Part shown: positions 43,578 through 51,744 of the stretch, piece by piece
Position numbering within the stretch: the first letter of the stretch is position 1
Layout: each line of letters opens with the position of its first letter
DNA from: Clostridium yunnanense
GTDB taxonomy: Bacteria > Bacillota > Clostridia > Clostridiales > Clostridiaceae
DNA length: 64,000 bases
Direction: 5' to 3'
Assembly (NCBI RefSeq): GCF_016595795.1
Contig: NZ_JAENHN010000032.1
Location: forward strand, 40,541-104,540
Program-made: the position numbers and the translations under genes
Notes under the pieces: generated by a model
The model's database searches: none
Seen by the model: the letters and a program-made list of their open reading frames with translations, nothing else
What the model was told of the DNA's origin: nothing

Positions 43578-46500
43578 ATGGATCCCGTTAGTATATTAAA
43601 TAATGTAGTATTTTTGGATATTGAGACAACTGGGCTCAATCCATTAGAAGATAGAATAATAGAAATAGGTGCAATTAAGGTAAAGGATGGTATTATTACT
43701 AAGTTTAGTAGTTTAGTTAATCCTAAAATGGAAGTTCCACTAAATATTCTTGATTTGTGTACTGGAATAAATCAAGAAGTCTTGGATAGTGCTCCTGAAT
43801 TAGATGAGGTTATGATTTATTTGGTTGACTTTATTGAAGAGTACCCTATTATATGTCATAATGCAGATTTTGAAAAGAGTTTTTTAAAAGTCAAAAATAG
43901 GTTTTTAGATTCACTTGAATTAATTGCTATTCTTTTTCCAGAGTTTCATGAATTTAATCTTCAATACTTGATGAAGAAACTTTTGCCAAAGGAAAGGAAA
44001 GAAATACATAGAGGACTTAGTGATTCAGAAGATACTGTAGAGGTTGTTAATTATGCCATAAGTATCTTCTATTTTGATAATGGTTTTACGATCCCAATGA
44101 GTATTACAGAGCTAGAAGCATGGGAATGGCATAAATATATAACAAATGTAAATATGGACTATGTTAAATATTTCATTTCTAATATTCCTTCGAAAACTAA
44201 GCAAGGAAATCAAAAGCCATATACTATTTTTGCTCTTAAGGAGTATGAAAAGCTTTTTGAAAATGAAGAAGTATGGAAAAGAAATAGAAGTGACTATAAA
44301 CTTAGGCCTCAACAAAGAGATGCATCTAAGTTCATAAAGGAAGGTTTAGAAGGTAATAAGTTTACTATAATGGAAGCGCCTACTGGGCTTGGAAAAAGCA
44401 TGGCATATTTACTTCCAGCTTCCATTTACTCTCATTTAGAAGAGGAAAAAGTTATTATTTCTACAAACACAAAAGGACTACAGAATCAGCTAGTAGACAA
44501 GGATATTCCAAATCTTTTAGAAGCCTTGAATATGAAAGATGATATTAGCTATACCTTAATAAAAGGGAAAAGTAATTATTTATGCTATGATAGATTTGAA
44601 GATATAGAGTATCCGAAAGATATGAAAAATCTTATAGGATATATTTATTTAAAGAGATTGATAACAGAAAAAGGTTTTGGGGATATAGAAGAAATTAATT
44701 ACCTAATAAAAGAGAAATTTAATTTACATGGTTTACTAGATCAGTGTTTTTGTGACTCAGAGCTTTGTGATGTAGACAGCTGTAAATATCGAGATATGTG
44801 TTATTATGCTTCTAAGGTGGAAGCATTAAAAGAAGCTCAATTAATAGTGGTAAATCATTCTTTATTAGTTAAGTGGCCATATCAGAGTATAGCGCCACTT
44901 GAAAATATCGTTATTGATGAAGCTCATAATCTTGTACAGGAAGCTTATGACGCTTTTGAGGAGACACTTATATCATACGAATTTCATAAATTCTTAACAG
45001 AGATATATGATGATGAAGGAAAAAATGGATTTCTATATTACTTATCACTAAGAGCAAAAAATAATAATTTGCCTTTAAAAAATATACAAATAGGAATAAA
45101 TCATTGCTTAGAACAGCTAGACAATGTAAGATTAGCTTTTGATAGCTATATAAATTCTAACTTAATAAATAGAGATTATAATATAAAAGAACATTTGAAT
45201 AAAAACAATCCAAACATTACTCCAATTATAAGCTGTTTACAATATTTAAAAGAAGATATTTCGGACTTAAATCTAAATATAGATAAGGCTGTTAATATTT
45301 TGAAAGAGATAACTGCTTTAGAAAAAGATAAAAGATTGAAGATAATGATTGAAAAAGTTGAAGTTCTAAGTGGATACATTAAGTTAATTGAAAATGTAAT
45401 TGAACAAAGTAAAAATGACTACTGTTTTTATTTTGAAGTTGAAAGAAGTCTTAAGTGGTGGAAAATATCAAGTATCCCACTAGATGTATCAAGTGATTTT
45501 TATGAAAAAGTGCTTAATGGAACAAAAAGTTGCTTGTTTATTTCGGCTACATTAAGCACGGATAATGGCTACAATAATTTAAAAAATAATTTAGGGATTA
45601 GTATAGCTAAGTCTCAAAATAAAGAAATAGTAGAGGTACCTCCTATAGATCCAGTTTTTGATTATAAAGGAAGAAGTGCAATATATAGTTTTGATAGCAT
45701 GGATCCAAATGATATTGGAGCTTTCTCGGAAGAAATGAAAGTTTTTGTTTTAGAACTTTTAAATAATGTTGAGGGAAACATAATCATTCTTTTTACAAGT
45801 AAAAAAAGATTGCAAGCTTTTAAATCAGCTGCTGAGCTAGAACTTAAAAGTTTAGGAGTAAGGCTTGTAGAAGGGAAAAAAGATATAGAAAAACTTAAAT
45901 TAAGAGAAAAAAGATTTATCCTTTTGGGATCTAAAGGCTATTTTGAAGGGATAGATATTCCAGGTGATACTATGACTACTGTAATCTTGGATAAGGTGCC
46001 TAATATTAATAGTAAAGAACCATTATATAAATCTTTAGTAGAAAAAGGACTTGAAAGAGGAAAGGATTATTGGCAATCTTATGCTAACGTGAACTTCCCA
46101 ATAGTTTCTATAGATCTTAAACAAATATATGGAAGAATTATAAGAACAGAATATGATTATGGAGCACTTTTTATCATGAGCAAATTTGATAGAAATAACT
46201 CAACAATTAGGAAACTTGAAAAACAACTGCATGGTGTTCCAATAATTAGAAAAGAACAAGAAGAAATTTTTAAAGATTTGAAACTGAGAACAATAAGATG
46301 GAAACAAATGAATCTTTACAAAATAATGAAGGAAGTTAAGAGTACTTTAACGGAGGAATTAAAAAGAAAGAAACATGAAAAAAGTATTCTATCTATAAAA
46401 GATATTGAGCTTTATGTGAATCAATTTATGTCAAGGGAATATGAAAAAAGAAATTTGAAGTATGATGTAAATATTTATTTAACAGAACAATTAATTATAT

Positions 46501-46580
46501 ATATAAGCAACGTAAAAATAAATCTAGGAAGTAATAAAAAAGCTATAGAACAGTACTTTAAAGATATATTATGTTTTTAA
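43578..46580 (+). CDS. dinG: DinG-type ATP-dependent helicase with N-terminal 3'-5' exonuclease domain
   Basis: This 1000-residue protein has an N-terminal DEDD exonuclease (about 8-165), with DIETTGL, CHNADFEKSFL and HRGLSDSEDT. An XPD/DinG superfamily 2 helicase follows, with Walker A APTGLGKSM near residue 265 and the DEAH box IDEAHNLV near 445. A Cys cluster at about 388-412 (CFCDSELCDVDSCKYRDMC) is likely to hold a 4Fe-4S cluster. Motifs V/VI are GSKGYFEGIDIPGD and QIYGRIIRTEYDYG. The fused exonuclease is typical of Firmicutes DinG. It probably acts on DNA repair intermediates or R-loops. The ribosome site is gaggagaaagt. Confidence 0.93.
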   Translation: MDPVSILNNVVFLDIETTGLNPLEDRIIEIGAIKVKDGIITKFSSLVNPKMEVPLNILDLCTGINQEVLDSAPELDEVMIYLVDFIEEYPIICHNADFEKSFLKVKNRFLDSLELIAILFPEFHEFNLQYLMKKLLPKERKEIHRGLSDSEDTVEVVNYAISIFYFDNGFTIPMSITELEAWEWHKYITNVNMDYVKYFISNIPSKTKQGNQKPYTIFALKEYEKLFENEEVWKRNRSDYKLRPQQRDASKFIKEGLEGNKFTIMEAPTGLGKSMAYLLPASIYSHLEEEKVIISTNTKGLQNQLVDKDIPNLLEALNMKDDISYTLIKGKSNYLCYDRFEDIEYPKDMKNLIGYIYLKRLITEKGFGDIEEINYLIKEKFNLHGLLDQCFCDSELCDVDSCKYRDMCYYASKVEALKEAQLIVVNHSLLVKWPYQSIAPLENIVIDEAHNLVQEAYDAFEETLISYEFHKFLTEIYDDEGKNGFLYYLSLRAKNNNLPLKNIQIGINHCLEQLDNVRLAFDSYINSNLINRDYNIKEHLNKNNPNITPIISCLQYLKEDISDLNLNIDKAVNILKEITALEKDKRLKIMIEKVEVLSGYIKLIENVIEQSKNDYCFYFEVERSLKWWKISSIPLDVSSDFYEKVLNGTKSCLFISATLSTDNGYNNLKNNLGISIAKSQNKEIVEVPPIDPVFDYKGRSAIYSFDSMDPNDIGAFSEEMKVFVLELLNNVEGNIIILFTSKKRLQAFKSAAELELKSLGVRLVEGKKDIEKLKLREKRFILLGSKGYFEGIDIPGDTMTTVILDKVPNINSKEPLYKSLVEKGLERGKDYWQSYANVNFPIVSIDLKQIYGRIIRTEYDYGALFIMSKFDRNNSTIRKLEKQLHGVPIIRKEQEEIFKDLKLRTIRWKQMNLYKIMKEVKSTLTEELKRKKHEKSILSIKDIELYVNQFMSREYEKRNLKYDVNIYLTEQLIIYISNVKINLGSNKKAIEQYFKDILCF

Positions 46581-46629
46581 GTTTATCTATAATATAGTAC
46601 TTAATTAAAGGCATCTTGCAAATAATAAA

Positions 46630-46722
46630 GGGTTCTTATGTCGAGGCTTAATTTATACTTATTCGAAAATCGTGCACCTATGAATTTTAGAATGTATAAA
46701 TTAATAGGTGAACTAGGAACAC
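46630..46722. repeat. Structured dispersed element with TTCGRAAATCGTG core, copy 1
   Basis: Outer arms gggttcttat and ctaggaacac are imperfectly inverted. Inside, ttaatttatac (46648-46658) pairs with gtataaattaa (46694-46704) around a conserved core ttcgaaaatcgtg (46662-46674). A related element with different stem sequence but the same core is at 59525-59582. An 83-codon open frame across it on the minus strand is not convincing. Confidence 0.5.
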
Positions 46723-46855
46723 TATGAATGCAGGTGCCTTTAAGTTTTAAATTAATGAATATGATGAAATTTAAAGAGGAATTAGTTAATATAACTATAT
46801 AATACGAAATAAAAAAATAAGTTTTTATGTAATTGTATACACGCTTCGACATGTA

Positions 46856-46918
46856 TTGACAATATAATTATAAAGTTTTATTATAATTATACGTTTAAGA
46901 GATTAAACCGATAAACGT
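46856..46918 (+). promoter_or_regulatory. Promoter and candidate operator of the ArsR-family gene
   Basis: TTGACA (46856-46861) is followed after 17 bases by TATTAT (46879-46884), or after 20 by TATAAT. An inverted repeat acgttta / taaacgt (46891-46897 / 46912-46918) lies in the transcribed leader and could bind the repressor. Its interior gattaaac motif recurs in the palindrome at 47274. Confidence 0.65.
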
Positions 46919-46930
46919 TTGGAGGTTAGT

Positions 46931-47257
46931 ATGGATAATAAACCAAATAAGGAACAGATCATAGATACATTTAGGCAATGCATTCCTTTTTTTAATGTTT
47001 TAGCAGATGAAAATAGACAAAATATAATTATGCTTTTAGCGGAGGAAGAAGAGGGACTTAATGTAAACAAGATTACAGAAGGAATTCCGCTTTCAAGACC
47101 TGCTATTTCACATCATCTAAAGATATTAAAACAAGCTGGTTTTGTAGGAATAAAAAAGGTAGGTACAGAAAACTTTTATTTCCTTACATTAAAAAAACCA
47201 ATTGAAAAAATTAAACAACTTATGAGTTATATAGAGGGCACTTGTCATTTTAGATAA
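46931..47257 (+). CDS. ArsR-family transcriptional regulator
   Basis: This 108-residue winged helix-turn-helix protein has the core FNVLADENRQNIIMLLAE and recognition helix LSRPAISHHLKILKQAGFV, typical of ArsR. It lacks the ELCVCD-type metal site; the only Cys residues are at about 20 and near the C-terminus, so metal sensing is uncertain. The ATG at 46931 follows ggaggttagt; a TTG upstream is rejected. It precedes and may regulate the YhgE/Pip gene. Confidence 0.9.
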   Translation: MDNKPNKEQIIDTFRQCIPFFNVLADENRQNIIMLLAEEEEGLNVNKITEGIPLSRPAISHHLKILKQAGFVGIKKVGTENFYFLTLKKPIEKIKQLMSYIEGTCHFR

Positions 47258-47273
47258 ATTTTTTACTTCATTG

Positions 47274-47289
47274 GTTTAATTGATTAAAC
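47274..47289. promoter_or_regulatory. Palindrome gtttaat-tg-attaaac, possible ArsR site
   Basis: This 16-base perfect palindrome lies in the gap between the regulator and the YhgE/Pip gene. It shares gattaaac with the leader of the regulator gene. It may be a second operator controlling the downstream gene. Confidence 0.4.
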
Positions 47290-47362
47290 TAATTGACGCA
47301 AATAATTAATATTATCCATTTTAATCTATATGTTAAAAAATTTATCTTATATGATAAGGAAA

Positions 47363-47419
47363 TATGGATGTACCACTTAATAATAAAACATATTTTCAAA
47401 TGGAAGTGGTACATATGTA
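47363..47419. repeat. Dispersed inverted-repeat element (gatgtaccactt family), copy B
   Basis: The arms atggatgtaccactt and gaagtggtacatatg are about 24 bases apart. The element sits in the leader of the YhgE/Pip gene. The stem is long enough to fold in RNA. Confidence 0.6.
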
Positions 47420-47443
47420 GAAACATTTAAGGGAGGTATAAGA

Positions 47444-49798
47444 ATGAACGGAAAAAGTAAGACAAGCAGTAAAAAAACATTAATTATCATTTTAAGCATA
47501 GCATTAGCAGCAGTAATGTTCATACCAATGCTTTATTCTTCTATTTACCTTGGAGCTTTCTGGGATCCATATGGTAGACTTGACCATGTACCAGTAGCTT
47601 TTGTAAATTTGGATAAGTCAGTTGCTAAGGATGGCAAGGAGTATTCTGTAGGAAAAGAACTTGAGAATAATCTAAAAAACAATGATAAAGTAGCCTGGAA
47701 GTTTGTGAGCTATGAAGAAGCACAAAAGGGTGTAAAAGGTACTGACTATTATGCAATGATAGAAATTCCTGAAGATTTTTCTAGGAAAATTGCTGATTCA
47801 CAGGATGGTGTATTTAACACTCCTGAGGTAATTTATGAAGGAAATAAAGGAAGAAACTTTGTATTTTCTCAAATATCAGAAAAGGTTGCAGAAAGTATTA
47901 AGAGTGAAGTTAGTTCAAGTATTCAGAAAGAGATATCTAGGGCGTTAGTTGATAGTTTATATGAAGTTAAGGTTTCTATTAAAGACGCTGGTGATGGTGC
48001 AACTGAGTTACAAGATGGTACTCAGAAGCTTTTAGATGGAAGTAAGACATTAGCTGATGGACTTGGTACTGCTTCAAATGGCTCAGGCCAATTAAGAGAT
48101 GGTTTAATGCAAGCAAGTAACGGAGCTTCAACTCTTGAAAATGGAACTAAGCAGTTATTAGACGGAAGCAACACTTTATCCAGTGGATTAAATCAAGCCT
48201 CAAATGGATCAAAAGATTTAAAAGCAGGATTAACTACACTTTCTAATGGAGAAACTCAAGTTGTAGATGGTGCTGGAAAGTTAGTTGATGGACTTAATGC
48301 ATTTAAACAAAGTTTAACAGCAAAAAATAATCAGATCCCTTTATTGGTAGATGGGGCAACTGAGTTGAGTGTACGTACTAATGAGTTAAAGCAAAAGACT
48401 GTAGATTTTAATTATGATAATTTTAATGCTTTAGCTACAGTTGTTAACGGAAATGAAAGTGCTATAGATACTGTAAACAAAGTCTTTAATGATGAATTGA
48501 TAAATAATATAAAAAATTCATCCTTGACTGATGCGGATAAGGCAAAATTAAAAGAAATAGTTGGTACTATTCGACAATTAGATCATGTAAATAAGGTTGC
48601 AAATGTGGGGGCACATCTTTCAGATACTGCAAATAAGTTAAAAGATTTTCCTCAAAGTATAAATAAGCTAAATCAGGGTGCTGGAAGTATTTCAACTGGT
48701 ATAAATCAATTAGTAAGCGGCCTATCTGAAACTCAAAGCAAGGCAGCAGTTGGTGCAGATCAACTTATTGCTGGAGCAAAAGCAATTCAAGGTGGAAGTT
48801 CTGTCCTTCAAGCAGGTTTAAATACAGCAACTGAGAAAACTGGTGAGTTAGCTAGTGGTTTGAATGAATTGAGTACTGGCTCAACTTCTTTAAGAGATGG
48901 ATTACAATCTGCCAGCTCTGGAACTACTAGTTTAAAAGATGGCTTAAATACAGCTGTAGTAAAAACGGGAGAATTAACCGATGGACTTAATAAATTAAGC
49001 AGTGGTTCAGTAACACTAAAAAATGGACTAAATGATGCTAACGATGGAGCGGGTAAACTTAAAGATGGACTAAATAGTGGTTTTGATAAGATGAATGGAA
49101 ATTTGAAGTTCAACTCCGATAATATGTCTAAATTTGTTTCAGCTCCAGTTACACTTAAGGATAATTCAATAAACGATATTAAGTATTACGGAGAAGGACT
49201 TGCACCATATTTTGTATGTCTATCTTTATGGTTAGGTTCTATGTTTATAAACCTTATATTATCAATAGCGAAGAAACTTAATGTGACAGAAAATAAGTTT
49301 ATAAAGAGTTTTGGTGGTAAATTTGCGTTTGGAGCAGCAATGGCCACATTACAAGCTTTGATTTTAAGTTTTGCATTAGTAAAAGGGCTAAATATAGATG
49401 CTACAAGCATAACAAGCTTTTATGTAAGTAATATCTTTATAGCAATTGTGTTCTTTAGTGTAATGTATGGAGTATCTTATGCTATAGGGGTAATAGGAAC
49501 ACCTATCATGTTTATTATATTCCTTTTACAGTTATCATCTTCAGGTGGAACTTTCCCAATTGAAACAGCACCTACTTTTTATAGAGTTGTTGGACAAATC
49601 TTCCCAATGACTTATGCGATAAATACGCTTAGAATGATTATTGGTGGAGTAAATACAGCGATTTTGCACAAAGATATAATTATTCTTTTAGCATTTATGA
49701 TTGCGTTCTTAGGCTGTGGATACGCGTTGAGGATAATACTTAATATGTTTAAGAGCAACGACAATGAGGATGATGCACAAGAATTAAATGCAGCATAA
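47444..49798 (+). CDS. YhgE/Pip domain membrane protein
   Basis: This 784-residue protein has one N-terminal membrane helix (about 14-36) and a conserved YhgE/Pip N-domain (FWDPYGRLDHVPVAFVNLD). A long outer region has many heptad-like repeats of the type LxDGxxxLxxG (residues about 185-270 and 440-560). Five to six C-terminal membrane helices of ABC-2 transporter type begin near 580. The family includes the Lactococcus phage infection protein Pip, B. subtilis YhgE and relatives of EsaA of type VII secretion. The exact role is unclear. An upstream ArsR regulator suggests it is inducible. The ribosome site is gggaggtataaga. Confidence 0.92.
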   Translation: MNGKSKTSSKKTLIIILSIALAAVMFIPMLYSSIYLGAFWDPYGRLDHVPVAFVNLDKSVAKDGKEYSVGKELENNLKNNDKVAWKFVSYEEAQKGVKGTDYYAMIEIPEDFSRKIADSQDGVFNTPEVIYEGNKGRNFVFSQISEKVAESIKSEVSSSIQKEISRALVDSLYEVKVSIKDAGDGATELQDGTQKLLDGSKTLADGLGTASNGSGQLRDGLMQASNGASTLENGTKQLLDGSNTLSSGLNQASNGSKDLKAGLTTLSNGETQVVDGAGKLVDGLNAFKQSLTAKNNQIPLLVDGATELSVRTNELKQKTVDFNYDNFNALATVVNGNESAIDTVNKVFNDELINNIKNSSLTDADKAKLKEIVGTIRQLDHVNKVANVGAHLSDTANKLKDFPQSINKLNQGAGSISTGINQLVSGLSETQSKAAVGADQLIAGAKAIQGGSSVLQAGLNTATEKTGELASGLNELSTGSTSLRDGLQSASSGTTSLKDGLNTAVVKTGELTDGLNKLSSGSVTLKNGLNDANDGAGKLKDGLNSGFDKMNGNLKFNSDNMSKFVSAPVTLKDNSINDIKYYGEGLAPYFVCLSLWLGSMFINLILSIAKKLNVTENKFIKSFGGKFAFGAAMATLQALILSFALVKGLNIDATSITSFYVSNIFIAIVFFSVMYGVSYAIGVIGTPIMFIIFLLQLSSSGGTFPIETAPTFYRVVGQIFPMTYAINTLRMIIGGVNTAILHKDIIILLAFMIAFLGCGYALRIILNMFKSNDNEDDAQELNAA

Positions 49799-49893
49799 AT
49801 AAGAAGATAAGTAGTGAGATGTAGCAAGAAAATTAAAGAAGTAAAAATGAGGATAGGTAGCAAGGCAAAGCTACTTGTCCTTATTTTTTATAT

Positions 49894-49978
49894 AGATGAA
49901 CCACTTCGTAATAAAATTTATTATTTTTAGATCGAAGTGGTTTATCTTTAGATAAACTACTTCATATTAGAATTTTAT
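49894..49978. repeat. Dispersed inverted-repeat element, copy C, with extra half-site
   Basis: A perfect or near-perfect pair, agatgaaccacttcg (49894-49908) and cgaagtggtttatct (49933-49947), is followed by a third arm, agataaactacttcatatta, running to 49978. That third arm is identical over about 27 bases to the left arm of the copy at 56556. The first hairpin may also act as a terminator for the YhgE/Pip gene. Confidence 0.6.
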
Positions 49979-50103
49979 AAAATTAAGCTTTTCTTAAGAT
50001 TGGAATAGTGCTAGACAGTTTACTTTAAGGTTAATGGAGAGTATCATATATTTATAAGTTGTGCAAATTTTTGTAAATAAAGTTTTTAGGGAGAGTGAGA
50101 AAA

Positions 50104-50457
50104 ATGTTTGTTATACCACAGGTATTACCAACAATTTTCGTAGTAAATAAAACTGATCAAGATCTAGAAAATATATTTATTACTTTAGAAGAGTATAAGT
50201 CAAAAGACCCTATGATAAAAAAAATAAAATGTGGAGATACGAAGACAGCAAGTATATATAACAGGGGATATGCTGGAACAAAGGCATTATATTTATATCA
50301 TTATGATAAAAATAACGTGAAACATCAGTACATAATATATGATCAAATAACCGCTGGTTATTGTAATAATATACGAGTATTAATTACAAATGTTGATGAG
50401 ACAGGCTCTTTACATTTCAGTGTTACACTAGATTATGATAATACAAAAACTCATTGA
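50104..50457 (+). CDS. Small protein of unknown function, paralogue 1
   Basis: This protein of about 117 residues has no signal peptide or membrane helix and a high predicted beta content. It aligns end to end with the next gene product, sharing VVNKT/VANKT, YLYHYDK, NNIR/NNIK and a TKTH/LKTH C-terminus. I do not recognise a family. The ATG at 50104 is preferred over an in-frame GTG 9 bases upstream because of spacing to agggag. Confidence 0.7.
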   Translation: MFVIPQVLPTIFVVNKTDQDLENIFITLEEYKSKDPMIKKIKCGDTKTASIYNRGYAGTKALYLYHYDKNNVKHQYIIYDQITAGYCNNIRVLITNVDETGSLHFSVTLDYDNTKTH

Positions 50458-50545
50458 TATTGGGGCAGTTTTTAGCGATATAATTAATAATGAATAAAGC
50501 TGTATACTATTTGTATTTGTAAAAATTATAAGAGGGGGAATTATT

Positions 50546-50914
50546 ATGTCGGGATTTGCTGGAACAATGATAATGCAATCATGGCCAAATATCTATGTTG
50601 CAAATAAGACAGGAAAACAGCTAAATGATATTTATTTTACTATGGATGAATATAAAAAGCCAGATGTTAAAGTGAAAAAAGTGAAGAGTGGAGCAACTAC
50701 AATAACTGCAATATATAACAAAGGCTACAGTGGCACAAGGACACTTTATTTGTATCACTATGATAAAGATAATTATAAGTGCCAATATGTAGTTTATGAT
50801 AAGTTAGTTGCTGATTATTCAAACAATATAAAAGTAACCATCAACGATATAAAAGATAATGGAACATTAGTGTTTGATGTAATAATAAATTATGATCCGT
50901 TGAAAACTCATTAA
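50546..50914 (+). CDS. Small protein of unknown function, paralogue 2
   Basis: This 122-residue paralogue of the preceding gene has the same length and motifs (YVANKTGKQLNDIYFTMDEY, YLYHYDKDN, LKTH at the end). It begins 88 bases downstream with its own strong ribosome site agagggggaattatt. The two are a tandem duplication that has diverged strongly in sequence while keeping length. The domain looks like a compact beta sandwich. Function unknown. Confidence 0.72.
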   Translation: MSGFAGTMIMQSWPNIYVANKTGKQLNDIYFTMDEYKKPDVKVKKVKSGATTITAIYNKGYSGTRTLYLYHYDKDNYKCQYVVYDKLVADYSNNIKVTINDIKDNGTLVFDVIINYDPLKTH

Positions 50915-50928
50915 TTATAAAAATACTA

Positions 50929-51020
50929 TAGGGTTCCTATAAACTACCTAATCTACATCTATTTTATAATATATTATTATAGAAAGAATAATTGTAGGAA
51001 TAGTTGAATAAGGAACCCTA
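50929..51020. repeat. 92-bp element with terminal inverted repeats tagggttcctat
   Basis: The left arm tagggttcctat (50929-50940) and right arm ataaggaacccta (51008-51020) differ by one base. The element lies between convergent genes and may act as a terminator, although no T run follows. The outer arms resemble those of the element at 46630. Confidence 0.55.
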
Positions 51021-51050
51021 AATAAATTACTAGAATATGCTATTCAGTTA

Positions 51051-51371
51051 CTATTTAAATAAAAGCTTTTCAGAATTTCCTTTAAGCTTTAAAGCAGTAT
51101 CTGTATTTTGCATATCCATATTAAATTGCTCGGTAATATCATAAGCATTGTAATATCCTTTATTTAACATATAATTAAAAATCTTTTCATGTGTAGTAAT
51201 AGCTGCATTCAAATGATTTCTTAAAGTTAACCTAAGTTCTGGAGTAGTTGCTTCAGTTAACGCAATAGAGTAATTTCTTACAGCACTTTTTGCTGAAAGT
51301 AAAAAGTCCGTAGCAATTAGTTGATCACTCATCTTGTTTAAGCCGGTAAGATTTTCTATTAACGAATTCAT
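51051..51371 (-). CDS. Spore coat protein, CotF-like
   Basis: This 106-residue all-helical protein has the CotF-type motifs DFLLSAKSAVRNYSIALTEA (helix 2) and LRNHLNAAITTHEKIFNYML (helix 3), then YYNAYDITEQFNMDM. It is paralogous to the 120-residue product encoded at 52899-53261. CotF-like proteins coat the spore or, in clostridia, occur in spore-surface layers. It is the last gene of a five-gene operon. The ribosome site is taaggaggtgatttt. Confidence 0.85.
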   Translation of the reverse strand: MNSLIENLTGLNKMSDQLIATDFLLSAKSAVRNYSIALTEATTPELRLTLRNHLNAAITTHEKIFNYMLNKGYYNAYDITEQFNMDMQNTDTALKLKGNSEKLLFK

Positions 51372-51497
51372 AAAATCACCTCCTTAAGAAACTTATATGT
51401 CAGTAGTTACTAGTTATTTTTGATATATATGCAGAAATATTTTTGGGAGATTATACTTTTTGTGCTCAAAATATAGTCATACTAGCAATGTAACTTT

Positions 51498-51716
51498 CTA
51501 TTGGTTGTATTTAGCTACATAAGACTGTTCCATATATGCTCTTAATTCTCCTATCTGAACTTGTTCAGCAGAAACGCTTTCCTTCATGATTGATTTTAAT
51601 TCAATATCTTCTACTAAAGGCGACATAGTGATTGCCTTTGTTAAACTAAGATTTTTTAGAGTTAATAGTTCATGCAGTTGTAAGGTTTCATGAGGTGTAA
51701 TAAATTGTTCATTCAT
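51498..51716 (-). CDS. Small spore coat-associated protein
   Basis: This 72-residue helical protein has the N-terminus ITPHETLQLHELLTLKNLSL, also found in its paralogue at 53278-53487. It probably corresponds to the first half of a split CotF-like four-helix fold (the DUF-type partner of CotF in clostridia). It follows the alcohol dehydrogenase gene by 28 bases and precedes the CotF-like gene. The ribosome site is ttaaggaggttactat. A coat role is inferred from context and paralogy. Confidence 0.78.
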   Translation of the reverse strand: MNEQFITPHETLQLHELLTLKNLSLTKAITMSPLVEDIELKSIMKESVSAEQVQIGELRAYMEQSYVAKYNQ

Positions 51717-51744
51717 ATAGTAACCTCCTTAATTAAATAATGAT

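Noticed and set aside
46601-46852. 83-codon minus-strand open frame upstream of the ArsR gene
   Set aside because: It runs through a palindromic element, has no convincing ribosome site, and its composition looks like translated A+T-rich intergenic DNA.
47980-49130. Tandem DNA repeats inside the YhgE/Pip gene
   Set aside because: The periodicity reflects the known LxDGxxxLxxG protein repeats of this family and is explained by the coding sequence.
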